Origin: Opisthocomus hoazin
Lineage: Eukaryota > Chordata > Aves > Opisthocomiformes > Opisthocomidae
Assembly: GCF_030867145.1 (NCBI RefSeq)
Contig: NC_134433.1
Span: forward strand, 16,651,896 to 16,715,895
DNA length: 64,000 nucleotides
Direction of reading: 5' to 3'
In this document: piece after piece, positions 20,101 through 32,100 of the stretch
Layout: each line of letters opens with the position of its first letter
Numbering within the stretch: the first letter of the stretch is position 1
The notes under the pieces: generated by a model
The model's input: only the letters and a program-made list of their open reading frames with translations
Told to the model about the DNA's origin: nothing
Database searches by the model: none
Position numbers and translations under genes: made by a program

Positions 20101-23100
20101 TCTCTCTGCAGGAAAATCTGTTGTGACAAGCAGACTCACAAAACGGGCTTTTCTCTGGCCGTTTCCTCCTACCTGCTGAAATGGCAGGGTTTTGCCATTT
20201 CTGGATTTAAACACAGCACTCTTTCTGGCTGTGAAACAAACAGGAGGACAATAACCTTAGCGTTTCACCATGAAAAATTTCAGAGCACTTCAGAAACGCA
20301 GTTGCTCATCTTTCAGGTAAAATGCAATCACTTCTGAGCAGGAATACAGTACTTTATTTAACAGCTTGTATTTGCACTGCCCAGTTCTTCATCAGGAGTA
20401 ACAAAGAGTCAGTGCAGCAATCGGACCCATCATTTACGAACAGTAACTACACAAGCTAAAGAAGGTACGGATGCTGGACGCAAGGTTTGCTCCTTGGAAG
20501 GAAAAGTGCTGTGGGTTTTAACTGTGCTGCTGGTTATTCCAGTATTCAGTGAGCGCTGTTCCTTGCCTCTGACGCTGTGTTGTCCCTGCTGTGCTTCTCC
20601 AGCATCGCGTCATGATGCACGGTTGGGGAAAGCACTGCGACCTGTACTCTGACAGAGCGGTGCTGGTTTGGTGGGTCGTTGCTAACCCTGCAGGTTGCAG
20701 ATTTGTTGAGATGTGCTGGGTTGGCCCTGGTCAGAAATCTGTTGTTGCGACAGTTTAGCGAAATTGCAGTAAGGCAAGTCCTAGCTTGTCTGCGCTCATT
20801 GGAGCGGGCCAGGAACTCGGCAGAGGGGTGGAAAAGGCAACACCGCTGTGTCTTCTCCAGTCCTATGCTTGTGAATAAAGCAGTATGTAGTCAGGGCATG
20901 TTGTGTCTGTCTTCATTTTCTTGGTCTCTTATACCAGCAGGTTGCTGCAAAATGGGAGTTTATTTCCATTTTTGAAGCTTCTTTATAACAAAAATTAAAA
21001 AAATAAACATAAAGGCATTTCTTTTGTGTTCTTCTGTGGTGAAACTTTTAAATAATCCATATATTATGACCTGTGTTTGGTGTTTGACTGCTTCTGAAAG
21101 TTTTGGCCGTTGTTGGATGTAGAAGAAAGTCAGAGCAGCGATCTAGTATAATATTGTGCAAATGCGTATCAACTTTTATTGGAGGAGCTTGCTTTGCTTT
21201 ACATGGATAATGCTACCACCAGGATATTCTTCAGTCCTCGGATGTCAGGACCTTTACTCGGGTAGGCAGAGCGTTCCCCATCCTTGCTCTGCAGTGGTTG
21301 ATAAGCATGGTGTGCGTGGAGCCCGTTACCCTTTCCAGGGAGAGCAGGATGTCCTCCGAGGCCGGTCAGAGCTCTCGGTGTTCGGTGTTGCTGATGGGGA
21401 GGCTGAAGCGCGCAGCAGTCGATGCGCTTGCTGCATTTCTGCATGCTTGTGCCACCTGGCAGGTACAAGTGAACAGCCTGGTGAGGAGGAGGAGGTCATG
21501 TATCGATCTTACGGAGGAGGCGTGGGGAACGGGGTGATGTTTCCAAGGCAATGGAGGGAGCCCGTGTTGCACCGCAGCCGGGGCGTCCCTCGGGGGAGGC
21601 AGCCAGCCCTCCGTCCCTCGCAGCAGACAGGGCTTCAGTAGGCTTTATAGATTTCTTTACCTGTGCAGGTGGATGGGTAAATGTGGGGGAGCAGGCTGTT
21701 GGTCTTTCTTTTAGTGAGATTAATTTGCAGTTTGGTCAGGTCCACTAATATCTGCAAGTGGGTGTCTGTGTAGGCTTATGTGCAGAAAGCTTCGCTGGCA
21801 AGTGCCTCCTCAGAACAGAGACACACAACAGCATAATTCCCTACAAAGAGAGCTGCACAAAATTGCAAGGAGGGGAGGGAAGAGAGAAAAAGGCTGGTAT
21901 TCCATTTGATCAGAAACGTTTGATTCAGCTTCTTGCCTGGAGCATCCCTCAGTTACGTGGCAGTGAGGAGTGACGTGCGATTGAAGAACACTGCATTCCA
22001 GCTTTTGAATCTTCACATCTACTGTCTGTGCCCTGAAAATGTTTTCTAGTAACGTTCACTGTCTCTCCAGAGAATACGCGGAGGTTGCTCTGCGTTCGTC
22101 AGCAGCTGGGAGCGGGCACCGGTTGCCTGCCCGGTCTGTCCTGCTTCGCTCTGGGGGCCCTGGATTCAAACCCTGCCGATGGGCTGAGCAGATGGCTGTA
22201 AAAGTGGGGTTGGTTGGTTGTTGCACCTGAAACCTTTTTCTTTCTCATTTTTTATACGCTTTAAATTTTTTGTTCCTGGGCTGCAGACTGGGATCTAAAT
22301 AATGTTCTGAGCTAATAAAGACTAATGATTGGCGTGTGCCTGGGAAGCGTGCGGCAGCGCGGAATTGGCCTCTGAGCTCCAGAGCTCTCGCTCCTGCTAA
22401 ATGACTCTTCTTCCTCCCTGTCGTCAGGAGCTGAATTCCAGTTACTGTTCTCCGGGGAGCTGAGACTGAAATTACGGCCTGCAGCCCTGAGTGCTGCCTG
22501 AATTCGCGTCGTGAACCGGAGTCGTGCGTGCGTGGCTCACCCCGGTGCAGCTCTCTCGCGCTTCCTCTTCTGTCCACCTCAATGCTAGTGGCACTCGGGT
22601 GCTTCTTCCCTCTAGTAAACCAGGCCTCTCATTTCGCAGATTAAATACGGTTTTCATCCAGTGAAATCCGAACAGCTTGCTAAGGTTGGGTCGCTGTCCT
22701 TCTTTCACAGATGGGTCGGCTGAGGCACAGAGATGAGTTGGCGTGGAGGCAGGGGATGGCACGGTCCCTGTGCTTCCCCTGCAAGCTGTGTTTGCCGGAA
22801 CACGCTGCCTCCCACGTGTGGAAATGCAGGCCAGGTCCGAGCTGGAATTTAAACAGACCGAGCTGCACAGCTGTCCTGTCCCCTTGCCTTTGCTGAGCCA
22901 TGCTCTGCCGAAGTGCTGTCATCTAGATGATTTCAAACCTTTAGGTGAGGTTTGGAACAAGGTTTGTTGGGTTCCTGCCAAGACAAACAGATATCAAGCT
23001 TGTAAATCAACAGTGATGTGAATAAAAATGTGAGGATTGCTGGATAAAGAGGATAATCCAGATTCTTCCTGTGTGAGTTCCTGTCACGAGACCTTCTTGC

Positions 23101-26100
23101 ACCTTTGCTTCTTTCTTGGTATCCTCTTACTCCTCCACCTCCCACTGCTTTACTGTAAGGTCCAAAGTTGTTATAGCCATGTCAGAAATACCAGTGGAAA
23201 GAAACAGCTTGCCTGGTTTGGAGTTCCTGTTTGTGTGCAGGCCATGCTGCTGAGCTTGTTGGTACAGAGGAGCCACGCAGTGGTCACCTGCCAGATAATT
23301 CACTCTTTGTTGGGTGCCAGGACAGCGGGAAAAATTGTTTTCAAGTTAAAAAAACCCAAAAGTTTGAAGAAGCAAGTATCTAGTAAGATCTTCTGCCCCA
23401 GCAGCACTTACTTGCATGTATTGAAAGTGATGGCATTTATTTAGGCAGAGTGTCCTAGCCCTGTAACTGTAGCTCATAAATGAGAGAAGCCAAAAATGGT
23501 TGTGGAGTTGTATCTGGAAAAGCAAGTGCTCCGTGGCCAGGAAGGAAAGAGTGTCTGATAAATGACTTGGTTGAGGCAAGTAGGTTTCATCTGGTATCAG
23601 GCTGAGGAAGCCATTGGGGGAGGAATAAGGTAGCAGATGAGTGGAGGGTAACTGCAGCCACTTTTCAAGAGCCTAATTGTAAAGTTTGTCTGTTTTCCTC
23701 CTAAATTGTTGAAAGTCAGTAATCTGCAATGAATTCCCTCTGGAGCTTTGACACATCAGCCTTGAACCTGGAGAGGAACTTTGTTTTAAACCAGTAAGAA
23801 GGGTAATAAATGTAATTTTACTTGCTTTAATTGTCAATTTGTGTCTAGAAGCGAAAACCAAAGGCACCATCTTCTCTATTATTTTTGTATAGTGTCTGGT
23901 GCAGCAGAGCTTTGAGAGCTTCATTTCTAATTACTGTGGCATATGAAGTCCCCAGAGAGGAGAACAGTTGCTGTAAGCCTCTCTTGGGATGTACATCTGT
24001 GTAGCTCAGGGGTTCTTTGTTCTTGAAAAAGAGCAGAATGCCATAAGTGAGCAGAGCACATGGCAGGACGTAATCTTGTTTCATGAGAAGTAACTATACG
24101 CAGGAAAGCTGAGGGTGAATCCTATAAAAAGTTCTGTGCAGCTCTTGGGAACTTCTGCTGAAGAAGTTCTCCAAAGGGCACTCTCAAATAATTTGGCCTT
24201 TTATGGGGTATGCCCCAAATAGACCTGTCCTCATTTTACCTCATCCCATGAAAAGCTGCTCAGGTTTGTCCTTCCTTTCCCTTCTTAAATGCTTTTTTCC
24301 TTCCTTCCATACAAAGAGTAACTTGCATGAGTTATAAAGTCTTTTGGTGATGGGGAATGGACAAGCAAAGGTTGAAACTGGAACTCCCAAATGCGGTGCC
24401 GGTTTGTGTTGGGATCTTACAATCACCTCTTTTTATTTCTTTATTTTAGGTAAAGCAGATCATGGAAGAAGCTGTTACCCGGAAATTTGTACATGAAGAC
24501 AGCAGTCACATCATCGCCTTATGTGGTAAATGACAAACAAAAGAGCTAACACTACACAATCTTACTTTTCCTATAGAAATGTGTTTTCTCTGCTTGTAAA
24601 TGCAGGGAGTTAAATATTAGAAATTATGGAGTTCAGGGCCTTGTAATCCCTTCTTTACAGTGGCTACATCTGTGTGTACATTACAAATAAGAATTAAAAT
24701 GGCATTATCCAAAATAAGTACTAAGCCAAAACAACAAGGCGATTTACTCGGAAGCACGGGTAGGTTAAATAGTATGTATTTGGAGACAGGGTACAAGCCA
24801 GGGAATACCTGCCAAAAAATGAAGTTTTTGCAGTTATGGGTTACAATCTGGCAGCTCCCTTCCAGCTGAAAGTGCTTTGTTCTGTAAATTGTCTCAATGT
24901 ATTTGAAGAATAAAGTGTCTCATTTTGAGTGTAGGTGACAACCAGCCAAACAAGTCATTGAAAGAGCTGTTGCTTTTTTTAAAAAGAGAAAGGATGGAAA
25001 TCCCAGTGACTTTTCTAGCCAGCATCGCATCGCTGGCTAATTGGCATGTTTCAGACCTTTACCACACTCCTCTGCTCTCCACCATATGCTGTATTACATA
25101 AATGGTGCATCTGAGAGGCTGAAGTCTAGGCTTTGGCACTGTGGACATTCTTGTATATTTTTTGATGTAATCAGCGAGCCATTATGTTGGTGACTTTTCC
25201 TCATGACTGTATTTTGGAAGTTGCATTACCAAGAATTAGCAAGAAAATAAAATCTCTTTGGAGATAACATCATGTACACCAAGGGCAGCTGTTGTTTCAG
25301 AACTCTCTGAATCAAGCAAAGCCGGAATAAACTATAGAGTAGAATCATAGAATGGTAAGGGTTGGAAGGGACCTTAAAGATCATCTGGTTCCAAACCCCG
25401 TGCCATGAGGGGGACAGCTTCCACTGGACCAGGTTGCTCAGAGCTCCATCCAACCTGGCCTTGAACACTGCCAGGGAGGGGGCAGCCCCAACTTCTCTGG
25501 GCACCCTGAGCCAGGGCCTCACCACCCTCATGGGGAAGAATTCTAAAATTTGGTGGTGGTTTGCCTGGCCCCTGCAGACTTAGACTGACGTTTGTGTGTT
25601 GTGATGATGGAGTGAAGCAGACCTGATGTGGGTGTGTGGTTAAAGGATGGTTCAGTGCTGGGTTGTCAGTAGAGCTCAGCTCCTGAAGGCTCACACCAAG
25701 TACTCCTTTGGAGACTTAGCCGCCTCATTCGGTGCCTGGGAAGGAGCTGTTGGCTGCTGGTTCAACAGTTCTGAAATCTAGCCCATAATTTACTAGGGCC
25801 AATAAAAATTTAACACTATTCATCAGACTTCGGTGTGTGGAGAAACATCACAGCAAGATACTGCTGAGAATTAAAGCTATGTATGATTGTAAATATGTAT
25901 GTTGGCCTGTGAATTCTTGGCTGCTTTCTCTTTGTGCTTCGAATTGAAACCTTGACTGGGAGCGATGCTGAGAATGATTGGAGAACAGCCATCATCGAAA
26001 CACCTCTGGATTTCACAGAGTGGAGCATTTGCAGCCAAACATACCCAGTTATGTGTTGATGACAGTGGAGAGGTTAAGAAGAGTGGAGGTTAGATTTGGC

Positions 26101-29100
26101 TTTGGAGAAAAGTGAACTGTTACTCAAAGCAAAATTCAGATAAAAGTAACCTTTTCCTGTTGCAACATTGAAATTCCACCTTGCTCTGCCGTGTGTGGTT
26201 ATTATGTATGCACAGCTAATCTTACACTGGCCCACTTGCTGTTTCCAAGTTATCTTTCCCTTACAGCTTTGGAGAGTTTATTCATCGCTGCATATTCAGT
26301 GCAGGAGTGCAAGATTTGGCTGTGTTCTCTGGCTAATGTTTTAGTGCTATTGATACAGACTGTAGCCGTTTCCTCCATTTAGGTGGTGGTGATGTTAAAT
26401 ATTCCCCTTTTATCTGCTATGTATTTGTACTATAGGAGAAAAAGTACCTGAGGAAAATAGTCCCGAGGTCAGAGCAGGTGAGGGGCCCCTGAGGCTGTGC
26501 CCTTGCTGTGGGCTGCCTGATTGATCTGGAGACCTCCTGGTGCGGTGTGTCTGTTCCCTGCCTTTGAAACGGTGTTCTGTAAGATGTGCTGCGGCACTGA
26601 TGTAAGGGGTGGTGGGGCGGCAGCTATTTCTGTAAGAATCTGTTCGGCCAGAATTAGCAATACTCTAAAATCTTCTCCATATTTCTCCCTTCCTGCTGCT
26701 GTGATTGCAGTTGGTTTTGTGTTCCGAGTTCTGCAGGCTCTGAAGAACTAATGACTCTCCGTGAGCTGCATTGTTAGTGCCTGGCAATCCTGCCTGTCCC
26801 AAGGAAGTACTCCAGCCTGCAGCTGCTTTGAATGTAGGACTTCATTCACTCTAAACCAAAGTAGGTGAAGCTGAATGTTCTGCTGTCACTTCAGCTAATT
26901 GAATGGAGAAACCGTTTCCAGTAGATTTGGCTAACGGCTCCTGGCTGGGCCTCTCCTGCGTGCAGCTCTCTTCCCTCCCCCACTACGGTTTCATGTGCTT
27001 CTTCAAGAGGTTTTTCCTTTCTATTTAAAATTAGATTGGCTCAGTACATGAGTCATTTTCAGTGAATCTTTGTTACAAATATAGAATTCTTCTGAATCAT
27101 TTTACTCTCCTACAGGGCTGAGTTTAGCAAGAGTCTTTTTAATTAAAGATGTGGTAGTTGATTTTCAGGGCCTGTCTGCATCAGTAACTGAAAATTTCCG
27201 AGCTCTTCTAGGTCCTAAATGGCTGAAGGTGCCAATTAAATAATGCGTGCCACTTTCCCCCTACCCTTCTTTGATGCCCCTTTGTTACGGTGCACGAAAC
27301 TCCAGGGCTGAGATGGTGGTCACGATGTTCACTGTTCAGCCCTGTGCTGGACCACAGCATCTCTGAACAGAGCTTAGGAATATCTCCTGTTAAGCAGAAG
27401 GAAGATTTTCTTGTAAGATTACTGCAGGGCGTTGAGCCTGAGTGGGTTTCCTCGCAGGCTGACTGGCCCTTGAAATGTGTCTCTGGTCCTCAGTTCAACC
27501 CCTGGGATGCAGCTCATGTTGTGTAGGGTTCATTTGCAGGTCTGGCAGAGCTTGTATGGGGTTTGACTCTCTGGAGATACGTTGGCATCCAGCAGGTAGG
27601 AGGGCCCCTTTCCTGCCCCAAGGTCTCCCTGAGGAGACCACGGAACATGTGTGTGTTAGGATAGGAGACCCGGTCTCAGCACTATCTGTCGAACGCACCG
27701 GACGCAGTGTTAAGCAGTGAGCTCGCCCTTGCCAGCCTCTGAAGGAAACTCTGCCCTCCGCAGCCAGGGCCGCTCCGTGCCGCCCGGGCTGTCCCTGGAG
27801 GAATGATGCTTCTCGGCAGGCCAGTTCTGCTCATCCACTGGGAGAGACTCGTTGTAACCACAGTGACTGCTTACAATCTGCAGGCTTTGCCTGTGAGGTT
27901 TAAGAGAAGCAAAACAGTGCTCACATTTTCATCTTTGTGGGGAAGCAATGAATGCGGATGTTTTTGCATTTGTTCTCAACCCAGTTTATAACCTAGTTAC
28001 ATTCCAGTTACTCTTTCATCCTGTCTGATTTCTAAAAGATCTCGTTCCGTGGTTCAGTGTAGACTGTGTGCAGTGTGGCTCGTGTGCCATGTTGGGACAA
28101 AAAAATCCCGATTTCTTAGGGCTACGTGTTCCTGCCGAGTGACTTTCACCGGTATTGTGTTGTCAGTCCGAGTATAATGAAATGACGCAAGTTCTGTGGG
28201 CATTCGTAGCATCTTCAGTGGACAGGCCTTTCTGCTAGAAACGGGATGTGGATGTTTTCAGCCTGGGTTATCTGGTGCCGTTTCCTTAGTAACAGTAGCT
28301 GCCATCGCATGACGTAGGGACGGTGCCTTGCTCGTTAGCCGAGGGCCATCTCTGCGGACCGGGGAGAACGCTGTTGCTCTCTGCCTGCATCCCTCCTCTC
28401 ACCAGCTTCCCCAGAGTTTTCACGGCTGTGTTCTCGCCAGGAATACGAGCCCTTCCCAACTTTTACACTTCTGAGGGAAAGGGGGAAGAAAAAGGAAGCT
28501 TTTCTTCTGTCTGTCTCTGCAGTTACCGAAGGTGTATTTACCAGTAAGCAGAGTTTTCCAGTTCAGTGCATTACACCCGCTGTGTTTGAAAACTGCCTGC
28601 CGCTTTGCTAAGCCTTTTTCTGCGTGGCTGCCCATCTTTAGATCTGACAGTAAGATGCTACTATAAGCAAAGAATTAAGAGCATGTCTACATTGGCTTCA
28701 TACAGCAAACATAATGGAACATGCCTTATTCGTGAATGGGTCCAAGGCAAGGTTACCCAAATGGTGTTCTTTGTGTCTTCAAGGGCATGTAGCTCACGTC
28801 ATGGATCTCACAGGACTGATTGTCTCCAAGCGGTCTCTTTTATGTGTCCAGTCAAGATCTTTCATTAACTCACTCTTTAATATTTCTTCTCTTTTCCCCC
28901 TTTCATCTAAAAAACATAAATAATTGTACAGAGCGTTTCACAGAAGCTAGACATGTGCCAGACTGGGATATCTTTACTCCAGATGGACAAAGCCAGTTCA
29001 AACTGTGCTTAATAACACTCTTCATCTTGTCAAAAAAAAAAAAAAAAAAAAAGGCTTTCAGACACTTCAGTCTCCTGTTTGAAACCAGCATTTAGATGTT

Positions 29101-32100
29101 TTCCAAAGAGCTGTCTCATTTCCAGTGGATGCGTTTAACATGCGTGTGCTGAGCTCGGTTGTCCTGTGTGCTCAGCAAGGCAGCCCTGAGGAGCTGGGGC
29201 AGCCGAGAGCGCTTGGCAGAGCTGGTGCCTTCAGCAGGGCACAGGCAGCGGCTGCTCCCCGGGTCACAAGGTCCGCATGCCTCCAGCAGCATCGAGGAGG
29301 AGAAACTTTGGGAAAGGCTCCTGCAGACCGACTGTCCTTCTCTGCCATCCATCCAAGTTACTGCATCCACGTGGAAGGGGTGGCCGGACTCTGTTCATTG
29401 CAACAGCGTGGGTCGCCGGGATGTTTGCCAATGCACTTCATGTTCTGCTTGTTTACTGCGTGAGCAGAGCTGTAATAAGTGCCCCGATGGCTCAAACTGT
29501 GTGCTCCGCTTGTATGCGTTCTTCACGGGAGGAGGAAAGAGAAGAGGGAGTGTGTGAGGAGCCTTCTCCTGGCCGTGCATGCTTGATGCTTGAGGAATGG
29601 GTCATGTTGCCAGAAGGACATTGCTCCTGTAGTAACAGCAATTGAATGTAGAGTACATTTTTAATGTCTTGTTTTTAAAGGTAAATCAATAAGTGCTCTG
29701 AAAACAAAGTTTGTCCAGACAATATCTCCCTCAGTCAAGTTAACAGCATATTGTTCCGATGGGTGTGTTTATTACCTAAGTGTAGCAAGGATGCTGACAA
29801 ATAAAAACTAGAATTGTGCAAAATGTTCGACATTCACTGCGTGTTTGTTTTAAAGGAAATGTGAACTTTGAATTGATTCGTAATTAAGTGATTATTCATA
29901 GGAGTTGACTGCTTGGCCTGGTTTATAATTTAAAGGTATTTTTATATTGTTTGAAATGAGTCTCAGTAGTTTGTTCTCTATGAATAAATACTTTGAGTCC
30001 ATTACATGAAATAATCCTCAAATCTCATGCTGTAAAATAGTTGCCATAGACTTCAGGTGGATTATTGGGAGCTGGAGTGTGCCAGAATCAAAATGTATGC
30101 TGTTTAGATGTAAATCCAGCATGCCTGCTTGTCAAAGTGAATGTAGTTACTGCATTTTAGGGGAAGGTTAGCAGTAAACATTAGTAAAAATGGTAACTTG
30201 GGCACTGTCAAACATGCAGGATTTGGCTTTTCAAGGAGATTTTTATTTGACTTGGGGAAGGGATGAACTGCAGGAAAAGCTGAATAGTAAACCTGCTGCC
30301 AGTAATTAAACCCATTAATTAAAATGTACAGAATCCCTTTGTGGCTGAAATGAAAAGGCCAGTTCTGATTTTCAGCTGTAGAATGGTATGTGATGTGCTG
30401 GAGGCCTCCTTTAAACCTTCCTGGAGGACTGCAGGTTTGCGCGGCGCTTGTTCCTCGGGCTGTGAATGGAGAGGAGGGAGCTGGGGGTTCCGTCACCGTC
30501 CCTGGGAATCGTGCTGCCGGCCCTCCCTGGGGTGTTCTCGGGGCTGTTCCTCCCTGGAGTGTGATGGGCATTCTGTGTAACAGAGATACAAATATTTTTC
30601 GTTGCCGCAGCCAGATTCCTTCTCTCTTGCCCGGGTGGTGATGGAGGAGGAGTCGCACAAAGGAAGCGCTGTTCGGCACGCCGCAGCCAGAGGCTGGTTG
30701 GTCTGGAGCCCCGCGATGGCACCGCGTGTTTCTGAGCTCGCCGGGCGCCTGCTCTTGTCCAGCGCCTGAACTTGAGCTCAGGTCAGCTGGGAGTAGCCCG
30801 TAGGCTCCGATTTGGTGTTTCCAGCGGCTTTCTCTGGTTTTATCGTACTGCTGCGTTTTTTGCTGCCGAGGAAGGGAAGGCCTGTAGATCCGCGCTCCGC
30901 TCCGCATTGCATCGTGCGTTCCCGTTGATACCGAGATGTCGACGCGAGGGTGACCTAACCACTTGGAAACCAGCGAGCAAAGAAAGTGAACTCAAATTCT
31001 GTTAGACATTGAAGCTCTGCTACCAACGAGAACAACAAAACTCCGATCTTGTTTTTATTTTCTTGACACTTTGGGTATCTTTTCTGGTATAGTTTAAACA
31101 TTTGTCATGTGCTGTTTCTTCCCACTTCCACTTATTAATGTAATTTGATTTACCCCCAGTCGTGGTTACAGTCCTTCATTTCAGAGGCATTTGGAAGTAT
31201 TTATTTTTCCTTACCTCAGGGTCATTTAATTATCTTTGCCTTCCAAATCTGTTCAAAAGCTGTGTTTTTTCCTAGACCAGACTTACAGACCAGAAATGTT
31301 TTTCCCCTTTTAAACCCAAGCATCAAATTTGCTGTTTCTGAATGTTACTCTTCCACCTTGGTAGATTTGTTGAGAATACTCACCGCAGAACTTGTAATTC
31401 CGTGCTGTGGTCCATCCCAGATGGGACGTGCAGAGGTGAGGAACAGAGAGGCTCTCGTGAGAGGAGCCCAGAGAGCTTGGCTTGCTCAGCCTCGGAGACG
31501 AGCCTGTCCCGTTGGCTGAGCTGTATTAACCTCGGGTTTTGTTGTTCCGTTTCCAGTATGCATATTGCTTTTCTTCCCTTATTAACTGATGAAAATTACC
31601 TTTTATTTCTGGGTAATGCTGTGTTTGAATATCACAGCTCTAAAGAAAAAAAATCAAAATCCACGCCATGATCTGTCCAGTAAGGCACTGGGAAAGCTAA
31701 TATGGTTTGACTGCAGAGCTGGATCTGAATATTAAATGAAGGTGTTTATACATTATCTGTGACTACGCTCAGTCATGCCTGCAGCCCTGAAACCAAAGAA
31801 GGGTGTGATCGCTGCGCCGGGGGAGCTGATGGTATAATGAAGTCACGTTAATAAGCGGTCCTTGAAGCAGTGCTCTGTGTGAATCACGCACTGGGGAGAT
31901 GGCCTCAGCCCTTTCAGCTGACGTCTCCTGTCCCAGAGAGAGCAGACGTTGCCTGAGCGTGGCCCAAGTGCTGGCTTGCCCAGGTACCAGTCCAGTCCCC
32001 GCTGGGAGCACCCGCTGGTGAGACCTTTGGTGGTTGCTGGACATGGTAGCAGAGGTGGGTGGGTGGGCGAGGAGGTCACCGCGGCGGCCGTGCAGTGCTC

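Larger units (their letters stand above)
17147..24449 (+). other. SGSM2 intron 1 (7.3 kb)
   Basis: The first 1.2 kb is still CpG-rich and holds the 39-bp minisatellite. A second GC-rich patch lies at about 21,240-21,640. A MIR-like fragment is at about 22,701-22,860. I see no additional coding exon. Confidence 0.8.

Noticed and set aside
22165-22190. tRNA-like 'ggattcaaaccc' string
   Set aside because: There is no cloverleaf around it; more likely chance or part of a decayed tRNA-derived SINE.
29032-29052. Run of 21 A as a retrocopy tail
   Set aside because: No polyadenylation signal precedes it within 30 bases and no flanking duplication is visible; simple slippage is enough.
30104-30907. 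267-codon minus-strand open frame in intron 2
   Set aside because: No similarity to a known family, and it spans both CpG-rich and AT-rich DNA with a matching change in residue composition, as chance frames do.
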